A stretch of 64,000 bases of DNA, taken from positions 1 to 64,000 of the forward strand of contig JAILQO010000010.1 of assembly GCA_024698925.1 (NCBI GenBank), in the 5' to 3' direction. A program made the position numbers and the translations under genes. This DNA comes from Bacteroidaceae bacterium. Lineage in GTDB: Bacteria; Bacteroidota; Bacteroidia; Bacteroidales; Bacteroidaceae. Below are positions 1-8,982 of this stretch, piece by piece. A model generated the notes under the pieces. It did not search any database, was not told the origin of the DNA, and saw only the letters and a list, made by a program, of their open reading frames with translations. Positions within the stretch are counted from its first letter, which is position 1; each line of letters starts with the position of its first letter.

Positions 1-1681
1 CGCAATAACGGTAAGCGGGATCAAGGAGCAGTATAAACCATTTGAGCGTATAGACCTGGATGTGAAGGGGGCGTGTCCAGAGACGTCTGTCTCATTGTCT
101 GTGCGCGATGCCGTTCATCAGGACTATGTTTTTGATTCCGGTAATATCCTGACCGAGATGCTGCTGAGCAGTGAGATTAAGGGCTTCGTGCCACAGCCTG
201 AATACTTCTTCGAGGCAGATGATGAGGAACACCGCCGCGCCCTCGACCTGCTGATGATGACTCAGGGCTGGCGACGCTTCAACTGGCAGGAGGAAGCCGT
301 CCAGGGTCGGTTTGAGTTGACACATCCGGCCGAGCTTTCGCCGATTGTTACAGGGAGCGTGCATGACTTTAACGCCCCTTTAATGGGCGATGGGACTCAA
401 ACTCGTATAGATGGTAGCATAGACGGAAACGACTGGATGACAACCCGCGATTTCATACATGATGACTACACCGTCCTTTCAACAGAATCTAGGGACTATA
501 ACAAAGGCAAGCGCGTGCAACGGGAACAAGAGAAATATCGTTATAACAGATATGGCAATCTTAAGCGTGAAGTACGTGTACATGCAGAGTTTGTTCAACC
601 TTTTGACCAGAAGAACAGTCTCATAGGTGAAGTTGAGACGAAGCGTGGTTGCTTCACGATACAAGTCCCAAATTTCTATGGCGACTGTTTATTCTATATT
701 GATGCCAGCGATACGACGAAATGGAAACGCAAGTGGGAAGGCTTCCGCAGGAAGAAGAAACACCAATGGATTCAGATGCAGGACTGGGAATTCGAGCGTT
801 TCCCGAAAGACCCCGAATTCTATGTGCGTTTGAATTGGCCTTATCCGCGATTCATCAAGCCCTACACCTATTATCAGGTCCACTTGGCCCGGATGCGTGA
901 TACTACTTATCAGTCCCCCCGTTTGCTTACAGATGGCACACACTTGCTTGATCAGGTAACGGTTCGTGCCCGTTACAGTGGACTACGTAGCATAGATTTT
1001 TCGAAGCCAGCTTATGTCATTGATGCGTATGAAGGTACGAATATGGCCATGGATGCAGGACTTCTCACGAGATACTCAAGCTATTATTATAACGATAATG
1101 AGACAAACGAAATCTCAAGATCTGTTGTTAATACACTAATTGCAGATATGGGGATGGAAAGGAGTTTTAAGTTTGCCATCTACTACGATAAGATAAAGGT
1201 ATATGAAGATGATCCAAACAAGAAGATGTCTTGGGAAAATACTACCTACCCAGCACCTGGCGAAAAGCGCAGGTGGGGACGATTAGAGTATCTGGACAAG
1301 ATATATGTTTATACTGATTATAGTCCCCGTCGTGAGGGTGATGTGCGTTATGAACAATCCAACCAACCCAGTGTGGAAGTGAGTTTACGGCAGTTCGGTG
1401 ATGGTACTCGGCGTGTGACCTACTTGAACCGTCGCTATGTCCTCAAGGGCTTTGCGTATCTTGAAGATTTTTATCATCCAGACTACCAGCGCAATCCACC
1501 CACGGATGGGCAGAAGGATTATCGCCGCACCCTCTACTGGAATCCGGACTTGAAACTTGATGCCAACGGTCAGGCGCACATCACACTCTACAACAACAGC
1601 CAGAAAACGCAAATCTGTGTTGAAACCAATGGGCAGGCAGCTGATGGCACATTGTTGCAATCGGGAATGGTCGTAAGGTGA
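1..1681 (+). CDS. C-terminal part of a large Bacteroidetes surface protein (MG2/carboxypeptidase-regulatory type), 5' end outside window
   Basis: The reading frame is open from base 2 to the stop at 1681, so the gene starts before the window. About 560 residues are visible. The stretch with GFVPQPEYFFE followed by RRALDLLMMTQGWRRF resembles, from memory, a block in large Bacteroidetes outer-membrane or periplasmic proteins annotated as MG2-domain or TonB-plug-containing proteins of unknown function. The rest is rich in Tyr, Arg and Asp, as expected of an extracytoplasmic beta-rich protein. The last 60 residues (NPDLKLDANGQAHITLYNN) look like an immunoglobulin-like domain. No catalytic motif is visible. 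The next gene is on the opposite strand. Family assignment is by remembered pattern only; the function is unknown. Confidence 0.55.
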   Translation, partial: AITVSGIKEQYKPFERIDLDVKGACPETSVSLSVRDAVHQDYVFDSGNILTEMLLSSEIKGFVPQPEYFFEADDEEHRRALDLLMMTQGWRRFNWQEEAVQGRFELTHPAELSPIVTGSVHDFNAPLMGDGTQTRIDGSIDGNDWMTTRDFIHDDYTVLSTESRDYNKGKRVQREQEKYRYNRYGNLKREVRVHAEFVQPFDQKNSLIGEVETKRGCFTIQVPNFYGDCLFYIDASDTTKWKRKWEGFRRKKKHQWIQMQDWEFERFPKDPEFYVRLNWPYPRFIKPYTYYQVHLARMRDTTYQSPRLLTDGTHLLDQVTVRARYSGLRSIDFSKPAYVIDAYEGTNMAMDAGLLTRYSSYYYNDNETNEISRSVVNTLIADMGMERSFKFAIYYDKIKVYEDDPNKKMSWENTTYPAPGEKRRWGRLEYLDKIYVYTDYSPRREGDVRYEQSNQPSVEVSLRQFGDGTRRVTYLNRRYVLKGFAYLEDFYHPDYQRNPPTDGQKDYRRTLYWNPDLKLDANGQAHITLYNNSQKTQICVETNGQAADGTLLQSGMVVR

Positions 1682-1704
1682 TGATAAAATAAAGGTGCTG
1701 GATT

Positions 1705-1770
1705 GCCTTGGGACTGCCTTGGGACTGACCTGGGACTACCCTGCGATTACCCTGCGGTTAAGGTGCGGTT
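1705..1770. repeat. Degenerate tandem array, six units of exactly 11 bp
   Basis: Six consecutive 11-mers run without any indel: GCCTTGGGACT twice, GACCTGGGACT, ACCCTGCGATT, ACCCTGCGGTT, AAGGTGCGGTT. A diverged half unit (AAGGTGCTGGATT) precedes them. The array fills the gap between two convergently transcribed genes. It contains no coding signal. Confidence 0.75.
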
Positions 1771-1789
1771 GAAATAGCAATGGGAGATG

Positions 1790-4225
1790 CTACTTGGCAG
1801 CGGTCTGCTGCAGCTTCAAGCGTGCAGGCTTCAGACCTGGGGCCGTAGCGGTGAGGGTGACGGTGGAGGGCTGGCGTCCAGCACGCAAGATAGCTAGGGC
1901 TCGGCCCTCGTAGAGGCGGCGGTGGTTCACGAGTTGCGTCAGCTCATCGCTGTAATGGTCGCCGGAGGAGACTGCCAAAAGTGATGCGTCGCCTGTGACA
2001 GTGAAGGTGATGTCATCGGTGGCGGTGGGGACTAAGCGCCCTTTCTTGTCGATGGCTTCCACACGGACATGTGATAAATCAAGGCCGTTGGCCTCCCATT
2101 TTTCATTTTTCACTCTTTCATTTTTCACTCTTTCATTTTTCACTCCCGCATCAGCCACCAGACGCAGTGCGACGGCTGGGCCTGCCGTCTCTTCGCGGTG
2201 GCGGGCTACGATTTTGCCGCCAGTACGGGCAATGGCCTCGATATAACCGGGCTCGTAGTTGAAGCGGTCCCAGCGGATCTGGTTGCGCACCCTGGGATTG
2301 GTGCGGTCATTCGGCTTGCGCCCCAGACTCTTGCCGTTCATGATGAGTTCTACCTCGTCCGCATTGGTGTAAATGGTGAGGTTCAGTGCTTCGCCAGGTG
2401 TGCGCGTCCAATGGTCGGTGAGGCGGCGGATGCGCTGCTTGACGCCGTTCCATTCAATGTCCTGGCTCTGCTCCTGGAAGCAAAGGCGCACAGTGGGTTC
2501 ATCGGAGAAGATACTCTTGGCCAGATAGGCATTGGGCTTCGTGGTGAGGTCGATGTAGAATACGCCTTGAGCCCAGCCCTTGGCGGGCCAGCCCTGACTC
2601 TCACCCAAATAGTCGATGGCTCCCCAATAGGCAAGACCGATGACCTTGGAAAGGTCCATCTCGTAGTAGTTGGGGCCCATCGCAGCTGTGGTAGCCTCAC
2701 TCTGGTAGAACATCATCCACGGGAACTTCTGCCCGTCGCCGGGGAAATACATATACCTATAATTATAGGCGGCGATGTCGGTCTCCATTACCAACGGCGC
2801 GGGCAGCGAATCGGTCTCGAGAGAACGGCCGCGTGGGTGCATGGCGACAGTCACGAGGCGTGTGTCATCGTAGCGCCGCAGCAGCTGCTTCTGCATGCGA
2901 TAAGGTGTCACACCCCAGTCGGCATAGGGGATGTTCCAGTAGGTCTGCAGCTCGTTGCCGAGGCTCCAGAAGACGATGCTGGGGTGGTTGCGGTCGCGCG
3001 TAATCCACTCGGGGATGTCGTGCTGCCACAACTCGGTCCACTCCGCACGGCCACCACAGTATTGCGTCAGCCATTTATCATAGAGCTCATCTACGACAAG
3101 GATGCCCAGCGAGTCACACAGATCCAGCAGGCTCTCGCTGTAGGGATTATGGGAGGTTCTGATATGATTGAAACCAAACTCCTTCAGCAGGCGTAGGCGC
3201 TTCTCGATGGCGCGCGGAAAGGCAGCAGCGCCTAAAGCACCGAGGGTATGGTGGTTGGCAATGCCCTTGAGAATGACCTTACGTCCGTTCAGTTTCATGC
3301 CAAAGGCGGGTGAGAACTCCAGTTGGCGCACACCAAAGCGCTCGCTGACACAATCGGCCACGTCGCTGCCACGATAGACCGTTACCTCAGCGGTATAGAG
3401 ATACGGGTCGTCCACGTCCCAACGGTGGGCATCGGGAATCTGGATGGCAGGTAGTTGGTATTCGCGCTGACGCTGGTTGGCGCGGAAGGGCTCGTCGGTT
3501 TTCTGCTCTGCCACAACGCGTCCATCGCGGTCTAAGATGCGGATACCAAAGGTAAGGGTCTTGCCTGCGGCTCCCAGACGGTTGACTTCTGCCGTGATGG
3601 TGACGCTGTCCGTGCCGTTGGTGATGATGCGGAGCGGATGGCGCGTGAAATAGATTTCGGGGTTGGTTGTGACGAGGTGCACGTCGCGATAGAGGCCGGC
3701 ACCTGTGTACCAACGGCTGTTGTTGGCATTGCGACTGTCTGCACGCACGGCCAATACGTTGGGCTCACCCCACTTTAATAGTTTGGTGATATCCGCCTCG
3801 AAACCTAAGTAACCATAGTCCGTTTTACCGATGAAATGGCCATTTATGTAAGCATCGCCTACATAGAGAATACCTTCGAAGTCCAGGAGTACACGTCTCC
3901 CTCGCCAGGCCTCGTCGGGCGTAAACGTCTTGCGGTACCAACCGATACCCATTTCCTTGAAGCCGCGCGGTGAGAGACGGCTGCGGATGTTGGCGCCAGG
4001 GTCGCTGGTGTCTGGCCGTTCATCATCGCCTGGAGTGACCCACGGCTGCTCAATCTGGAAATCATGGGGAAGATCAACGGAGCGCCAGTCGGCATCCGAA
4101 GTAGCCGGCTGCTCAGCTCCAACCAAGTCGCCGGCATGGAATTTCCATCCGAAATTGAAGAGCGTGGACGTTCGGGGCTGCAACGCAGACAGCAAAAGCA
4201 CGAAGGCGGTGAGAAAAGTATTCAT
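1790..4225 (-). CDS. Secreted glycoside hydrolase family 2 enzyme (beta-galactosidase/beta-glucuronidase type)
   Basis: This 811-aa enzyme has an N-terminal signal peptide (residues 1-20) followed by the GH2 sugar-binding domain (about 25-190), the Ig-like domain, the TIM barrel (about 300-580), and C-terminal Ig-like domains of the DUF4982 type. The acid/base glutamate is E425 in FWSLGNELQ. The likely nucleophile is E510 in YQSEAT, by analogy with DUF4982-containing GH2 enzymes. RTSHNPYSESLLDLCD is a classic GH2 barrel motif. It should release a terminal beta-linked sugar in the periplasm or outside the cell; the substrate cannot be told. Residues 695-709 are an in-frame triplication of VKNER/K. 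The gene stands alone, divergent from the cyuA-like gene, with no SusCD pair beside it. Confidence 0.9.
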   Translation of the reverse strand: MNTFLTAFVLLLSALQPRTSTLFNFGWKFHAGDLVGAEQPATSDADWRSVDLPHDFQIEQPWVTPGDDERPDTSDPGANIRSRLSPRGFKEMGIGWYRKTFTPDEAWRGRRVLLDFEGILYVGDAYINGHFIGKTDYGYLGFEADITKLLKWGEPNVLAVRADSRNANNSRWYTGAGLYRDVHLVTTNPEIYFTRHPLRIITNGTDSVTITAEVNRLGAAGKTLTFGIRILDRDGRVVAEQKTDEPFRANQRQREYQLPAIQIPDAHRWDVDDPYLYTAEVTVYRGSDVADCVSERFGVRQLEFSPAFGMKLNGRKVILKGIANHHTLGALGAAAFPRAIEKRLRLLKEFGFNHIRTSHNPYSESLLDLCDSLGILVVDELYDKWLTQYCGGRAEWTELWQHDIPEWITRDRNHPSIVFWSLGNELQTYWNIPYADWGVTPYRMQKQLLRRYDDTRLVTVAMHPRGRSLETDSLPAPLVMETDIAAYNYRYMYFPGDGQKFPWMMFYQSEATTAAMGPNYYEMDLSKVIGLAYWGAIDYLGESQGWPAKGWAQGVFYIDLTTKPNAYLAKSIFSDEPTVRLCFQEQSQDIEWNGVKQRIRRLTDHWTRTPGEALNLTIYTNADEVELIMNGKSLGRKPNDRTNPRVRNQIRWDRFNYEPGYIEAIARTGGKIVARHREETAGPAVALRLVADAGVKNERVKNERVKNEKWEANGLDLSHVRVEAIDKKGRLVPTATDDITFTVTGDASLLAVSSGDHYSDELTQLVNHRRLYEGRALAILRAGRQPSTVTLTATAPGLKPARLKLQQTAAK
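2099..2143 (-). repeat. In-frame 15-bp tandem repeat (3 copies) inside the GH2 gene
   Basis: Three copies of a 15-mer coding V-K-N-E-R/K lie between two C-terminal domains of the GH2 enzyme. On the plus strand they read as repeated TTTCATTTTTCACTC. Because 15 is a multiple of three, the frame is preserved. The same TTTTTCATTTTTCACT-like composition occurs upstream of the lipoprotein gene near 52200. Confidence 0.85.
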
Positions 4226-4276
4226 TGTGGCCTGTTTTTGGGGGTGAATAATAACTAAACGTCATGATTTGCGGGC

Positions 4277-4334
4277 AAAGATAGTGATTTTCTTCCTGTA
4301 TTCGCACATTCATCGAAGAAAAAGCTTAACTTTG
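4277..4334. promoter_or_regulatory. Divergent Bacteroidetes-type promoters for the GH2 and cyuA-like genes
   Basis: On the plus strand TAACTTTG (4327-4334) is a -7 box, with TTCG at 4302-4305 as a plausible -33 box (21-nt spacing), about 20 nt before the cyuA-like start. On the minus strand TATCTTTG (4284-4277) sits about 50 nt before the GH2 start. The two promoters lie back to back within 60 bp. Confidence 0.6.
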
Positions 4335-4354
4335 CGCTCACTAAGACACTAAAT

Positions 4355-5647
4355 ATGTTAACTAACGAAGAAATACAAGAGATTTCAGCCCTGCTGCACC
4401 AACAAGTGGTGCCTGCAATTGGCTGTACGGAGCCGATGGCTGTAGCATTGGCTGTGGCCCGAGCTACGGAACTGTTGAACGCGAAGCTCGCGACGTGCAA
4501 TCGAGTCGTGCCCGAGCGCATCGAACTCCATCTGAGTGCAAACATCCTGAAGAATGCGATGGGTGTGGGTATTCCGGGTACGGGAGGCATGATCGGTTTG
4601 CCTATCGCCGTAGCTTTGGGCGCAATCGGTGGTAAGTCATGTCTCGGTCTGGAAGTCTTGCGCGATTGTACGGATGCACACCTTGCCGCTGCCAAGCGTT
4701 ATAAAGACGAGGATCATATTCACATTGCGTTGGAGGAGGACGACCCCGACAAACTCTTTATCCATGTCTGTGTCGAGGCGCAGGGCAAACAGGCTGAGGC
4801 TTGCATCAAGGGAGGTCATACCCATTTTATCGATGAAACCGCCACTTCTTGCGCACAAGAAGAAGCCTGTACGCAGGAAGAAGCGATTTCGTTGACGCTC
4901 CATAAAGTCTATGAATATGCCACCACAATGCCCCTCACGGATCTCAATTTCATTCTTGAGGCCAAGCGCCTGAACGAGGCGGCTGCAGAAGAGGGCTTAC
5001 GCGAGAACTACGGTCATCAGCTGGGCAAGACCATGTGTAGTCCGTTGGGACGCGGCATCATGGGCGACAGCATCTTCTCCAAGGTGCTTTCCGTTACCTC
5101 CTGCGCCTGCGATGCTCGTATGGCGGGTGCCAAGATACCCGTGATGAGCAATAGCGGAAGCGGCAATCAAGGCATCTGTGCGACAATGCCCGTCGTAGTC
5201 TTTGCGCGCGAGAATCATAATACGGAGGAAGAACTCATCCGCGCGCTCACCCTCTCACACCTCACGGCTATCTATATCAAGCAGTCGTTGGGCACTCTCT
5301 CCGCACTTTGCGGCTGTGTCGTAGCCAGCACAGGTAGCAGCGTAGGTATCACCTATCTGATGGGAGGAACCTACGACCAGATCAGCTACTCCGTGAAAAA
5401 CATGATCGCCAATCTCACGGGCATGATCTGTGACGGTGCCAAACCTTCATGTGCACTGAAACTGACCACAGGCGTCAGCACCGCCGTGATGAGTGCAATG
5501 CTGGCCATTCAGAACAAGAATGTTACGTCTGCTGAAGGTATTATCGACGACGATGTGGACCGCAGTATCCATAACCTCACTGCGATTGGTAGTCGAGGTA
5601 TGGATGAGACAGACCGCTTCGTGCTCGATATTATGACACACAAATAA
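4355..5647 (+). CDS. cyuA: L-cysteine desulfidase / serine dehydratase alpha-like protein (UPF0597, CyuA/YhaM family)
   Basis: The 430-aa protein begins with the family signature around residues 18-30 (VVPAIGCTEPMAVAL, C24). It continues with a glycine-rich GIPGTGGMIGLPIAVALGAIGG stretch and the later conserved MSNSGSGNQGICAT and cysteine-containing CGCVVAS segments. Members of this family are iron-sulfur, PLP-independent lyases that cleave L-cysteine to pyruvate, ammonia and sulfide (CyuA); some are annotated as L-serine dehydratases. The conserved cysteines probably hold the cluster. It is cytoplasmic, with no signal peptide. No cyuP transporter lies nearby. The stop codon abuts the stop codon of the convergent DUF2147 gene. 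Family membership is clear; choice of cysteine over serine as substrate is inference. Confidence 0.85.
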   Translation: MLTNEEIQEISALLHQQVVPAIGCTEPMAVALAVARATELLNAKLATCNRVVPERIELHLSANILKNAMGVGIPGTGGMIGLPIAVALGAIGGKSCLGLEVLRDCTDAHLAAAKRYKDEDHIHIALEEDDPDKLFIHVCVEAQGKQAEACIKGGHTHFIDETATSCAQEEACTQEEAISLTLHKVYEYATTMPLTDLNFILEAKRLNEAAAEEGLRENYGHQLGKTMCSPLGRGIMGDSIFSKVLSVTSCACDARMAGAKIPVMSNSGSGNQGICATMPVVVFARENHNTEEELIRALTLSHLTAIYIKQSLGTLSALCGCVVASTGSSVGITYLMGGTYDQISYSVKNMIANLTGMICDGAKPSCALKLTTGVSTAVMSAMLAIQNKNVTSAEGIIDDDVDRSIHNLTAIGSRGMDETDRFVLDIMTHK

Positions 5648-6043
5648 CTATTTGCGCTTCCACGTTTGGGTGCTATGGAAGATGCCAAGGAAACCTCTTA
5701 CTTTAAGGTTTTTGCCATCAAGCCAGATGCTGCAGTTGTAGGTCTTGCCGCTCTTGGGATCATAGACCTTGCCGCCCTCATATTTGTCACCTTTCTTGGT
5801 GAGCCCACTGAGAAGGTTGACGCCTATGAGTTTGCGGCTTTGGAGTGCTGCATCGGGGTTGTGAGTATCCTTGGTCTCAGGGCCTTGTTTGAGCCAAATG
5901 AGCTTGCCATAGACTTTGCCGTTGTTCTCGTAGATCTCCACATTACCGTCGCCAGCTTCGGTGACCCATTTACCAAAAACGTCCTGTGAATAGGCGGTCA
6001 TTGAGATGACAGCGAGTGTCATCATAAGGATGATTTTTTTCAT
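5648..6043 (-). CDS. DUF2147 secreted protein
   Basis: A 131-aa protein with a clear signal peptide (MKKIILMMTLAVISMTAYSQ) and a single DUF2147 domain: GKWVTEAGDGNVEIY, GKLIWLKQG, LLSGL and a C-terminal RGFLGIFHSTQTWKR block. The fold is a small beta barrel of lipocalin type, exported to the periplasm; its function is unknown. In Bacteroidetes it is usually a stand-alone gene, as here. It converges on the cyuA-like gene with no spacer. Confidence 0.85.
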   Translation of the reverse strand: MKKIILMMTLAVISMTAYSQDVFGKWVTEAGDGNVEIYENNGKVYGKLIWLKQGPETKDTHNPDAALQSRKLIGVNLLSGLTKKGDKYEGGKVYDPKSGKTYNCSIWLDGKNLKVRGFLGIFHSTQTWKRK

Positions 6044-6201
6044 AACGCTATTGTGCTATTATGGATTAACGTCTGTGTCAGGTGTTGACGCTGCAAATGT
6101 AGTGATAAATGGTGGCTTGTTGACAATGAAATGACAGTTTTTTATCGTAAAGAGTCCAAAGTGTCATAAAAAGAGTCAAAACCGTAAAGCCCATCGCGGT
6201 G

Positions 6202-8844
6202 TCACGCAAATGTGAGATGATCGTCGTGGGCATCGACGTTGATGGGCTTGTCGCGACTGACAGCGCCTGCAAGAATAGCCTTTGAGAGGTCATTGAGCAG
6301 CAAGCGTTGGATGGCACGCTTCACGGGACGGGCACCGAACTCTGGGTCGTAGCCTTCGCGTGTCAGCAAGTCGATGGCGGCATCACTGAGTGAGAGTGTG
6401 ATACCATTCTCGCCAAGCATCTTTTGTACGGAAGCCACCTGCAATTGAACCACCTGACGGATTTCAGTTTGCGTCAAAGGTTCGAACATGATGGTCTCGT
6501 CAATACGATTCAAGAACTCGGGCCGGATGGTGCGCTTAAGCTGTTCAAGCACTGTCTTCTTAGTCTCTTCAATGACAGCTTCTCGATTGATGGCGGGCAA
6601 ACCGGCTTCAACGCTTCCATTGGCTGGAGAATTGAGTTTCGCGAACTGTTCCCGAATGTATTCGCTGCCTAAGTTCGACGTGAGGATAATGATGGTGTTC
6701 TTGAAGTTGACGGTTCGACCCTTGTTGTCGGTCAGACGACCGTCGTCAAGTACTTGTAACAGCGTATTGAATACGTCTGGGTGTGCCTTCTCAATCTCAT
6801 CAAACAGTACAACGCTATAGGGCTTACGTCGTACGGCCTCTGTGAGCTGCCCCCCCTCGTCGTAACCTACGTATCCCGGAGGCGCACCAATGAGTCGGCT
6901 GACGCTGTGTTTCTCCTGATACTCGCTCATATCGATACGCGTCATCATTGTCTCGTCGTCGAATAAGAATTCCGCAAGCGCTTTGGCCAACTCCGTCTTA
7001 CCGACACCTGTAGTGCCGAGGAAGATGAAGGAACCGATGGGGCGTTTGGGATCTTGGAGTCCTGCCCGCGAGCGGCGTACGGCATCGGCTACGGCGCGAA
7101 TGGCCTCGTCCTGACCGATAACCCGCTTGTGTAACTCTTCTTCCAGATGTAGCAACTTTTCGCGTTCGCTCTGCAGCATCTTTGACACAGGAATACCCGT
7201 CCAGCGGCTGACAACCTCAGCGATATCGTCGGCGGTCACTTCTTCCTTGACCATCGCCTCAGACCCTTGTGCGTTGCGAAGCTGCGCTTGAATCTCCTGA
7301 ATTTCAGCCTCGAGCGCTTGCAATTTACCATATCGGATTTCGGCCACGCGACCATAGTCACCTTCGCGCTCGGCGCGGTCTGCCTCGAACTTCAGCTGTT
7401 CAATCTGCTGCTTGTTCTGCTGTATTTTGGAGAGCAGGCCCTTCTCGCCTTCCCACTTGGCCTTCATCTGCTGTTCTTGCTCTTTGAGGTCAGCAATGTC
7501 CTTGTTCAGTTGGGCAAGTTTAGCGGCGATGGAATCGCCGCCCACACTATCCGCTTCGCGGCGGATGGCCTCGCGTTCTATCTCCAACTGTTTCAGCCTT
7601 CTCGTGATTTCATCGAGCTCCTCAGGCACGCTATCACGCTCCATGCGTAGCTTGGCGGCGGCTTCATCCATCAAGTCGATGGCCTTATCAGGCAAGAAGC
7701 GGTCGGTGATGTAACGGTTAGAGAGTTCTACGGCGGCGATGATGGCATCGTCCTGAATTCGCACGCGATGGTGGTTCTCATAGCGCTCTTTCAAGCCACG
7801 CAGGATGCTGATACTGGAGAGCGTATCAGGCTCATCCACCATCACACTCTGGAAGCGTCGCTCCAATGCCTTGTCTTTCTCAAAATACTTTTGGTACTCG
7901 TCAAGTGTCGTAGCACCAATGGCACGTAGCTCGCCGCGCGCCAGGGCTGGCTTCAAGATATTGGCGGCGTCCATAGCACCTTCGCTCTTTCCTGCACCTA
8001 CCAATGTGTGGATTTCATCGATGAAAAGGATGATGCGGCCTTCGCTTTTCGTCACTTCGTTGATGACGCTCTTCAGGCGTTCCTCAAACTCGCCTTTGTA
8101 CTTGGCACCAGCAATCAGCGCACCCATATCAAGCGAGAAGAGTTGCTTCTCACGTAGGTTCTCAGGTACATCACCACGCAGGATTCGATGGGCAAGGCCT
8201 TCTACGATGGCTGTCTTACCCGTACCAGGCTCACCAATTAGGATGGGGTTGTTCTTCGTGCGGCGCGACAGTATCTGCAGCACACGACGGATTTCCTCGT
8301 CACGTCCGATGACGGGATCGAGCTTGCCTGCACGCGCTTCCTCTATCAGATTCCGTGCGTATTTGCTGAGACTCTGGTAGGTTTCCTCGCTTGACTGCGA
8401 TTTCACCTGCTGCCCTCCACGCAGCTCGCGGATAGCCGCAGTGAGTTCTTTCTCAGTGATGCCTGCATCTTTGAGAATCTTAGCGGCAGTACAGTTGCTA
8501 CCGACGAGCGCCAGCAACATGACTTCAAGGCTCACGAATTCATCGCCCTGTTTGCCTGCCAGCTCCTCTGATCGGGTAAGGATCGTATTGGTCTCACGTG
8601 CTAAATAAGGCTCGCCGCCTTCTACACGTGGATAACTCTGTAGCTGAGCCTCCAGCGCTTGGCTGACAGCTTGCTCGTTGACGGTTAACTTACGGAACAG
8701 GAACTGAACGACCTGCTGCCCCGTCTTCATGATGGCGGCAAGCAAATGTTCCGGCTCGATGGCCTGCTGCTTGCGGGCCTCGGCCATGCGCACGGCCTCC
8801 TGTATGGCCTCTTGTGCTTTGATGGTAAACTTGTCGAAATTCAT
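6202..8844 (-). CDS. clpB: ATP-dependent disaggregase ClpB
   Basis: The protein is 880 aa, the usual ClpB length. It has two Clp-N repeats (about 1-145), NBD1 with Walker A GEPGTGKT (204-211), a long coiled-coil middle domain (about 400-530) that distinguishes ClpB from ClpA and ClpC, NBD2 with GTTGVGKT near 610, and the C-terminal D2-small domain. The Walker B motif of NBD1 is followed by [11 protein letters not shown]. As a hexamer it pulls polypeptides from aggregates together with DnaK; dnaK lies in this window at 50-52 kb. It is transcribed alone; no sigma-32 or CIRCE-like site is recognisable upstream. Confidence 0.97.
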   Translation of the reverse strand: MNFDKFTIKAQEAIQEAVRMAEARKQQAIEPEHLLAAIMKTGQQVVQFLFRKLTVNEQAVSQALEAQLQSYPRVEGGEPYLARETNTILTRSEELAGKQGDEFVSLEVMLLALVGSNCTAAKILKDAGITEKELTAAIRELRGGQQVKSQSSEETYQSLSKYARNLIEEARAGKLDPVIGRDEEIRRVLQILSRRTKNNPILIGEPGTGKTAIVEGLAHRILRGDVPENLREKQLFSLDMGALIAGAKYKGEFEERLKSVINEVTKSEGRIILFIDEIHTLVGAGKSEGAMDAANILKPALARGELRAIGATTLDEYQKYFEKDKALERRFQSVMVDEPDTLSSISILRGLKERYENHHRVRIQDDAIIAAVELSNRYITDRFLPDKAIDLMDEAAAKLRMERDSVPEELDEITRRLKQLEIEREAIRREADSVGGDSIAAKLAQLNKDIADLKEQEQQMKAKWEGEKGLLSKIQQNKQQIEQLKFEADRAEREGDYGRVAEIRYGKLQALEAEIQEIQAQLRNAQGSEAMVKEEVTADDIAEVVSRWTGIPVSKMLQSEREKLLHLEEELHKRVIGQDEAIRAVADAVRRSRAGLQDPKRPIGSFIFLGTTGVGKTELAKALAEFLFDDETMMTRIDMSEYQEKHSVSRLIGAPPGYVGYDEGGQLTEAVRRKPYSVVLFDEIEKAHPDVFNTLLQVLDDGRLTDNKGRTVNFKNTIIILTSNLGSEYIREQFAKLNSPANGSVEAGLPAINREAVIEETKKTVLEQLKRTIRPEFLNRIDETIMFEPLTQTEIRQVVQLQVASVQKMLGENGITLSLSDAAIDLLTREGYDPEFGARPVKRAIQRLLLNDLSKAILAGAVSRDKPINVDAHDDHLTFA

Positions 8845-8906
8845 AGCGGTTATTATTTTAAGTTATTTGCCTCCTTTGCCGCAAAAGATGTGCAAAGCAT
8901 AGGCAA

Positions 8907-8943
8907 GCGGCCAAAAAGTCAGTGATTCAGACTTTTTGGCCGC
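8907..8943 (-). terminator. Strong hairpin downstream of the M28 peptidase gene
   Basis: A perfect 14-bp inverted repeat (GCGGCCAAAAAGTC and its complement) with a 9-nt loop lies 40 nt after the stop of the M28 gene. There is no pure T run after it on either strand, though the arms contain five consecutive A or T. A role as terminator or 3' stabiliser is inferred. Confidence 0.55.
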
Positions 8944-8982
8944 TGATGGGTATGGCGTTATGGAAAAATTGGCCGCTAGAGG

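Noticed and set aside
2198..3196. 332-aa open frame antisense to the GH2 gene
   Set aside because: The GH2 frame has full family motifs; the antisense frame has none.
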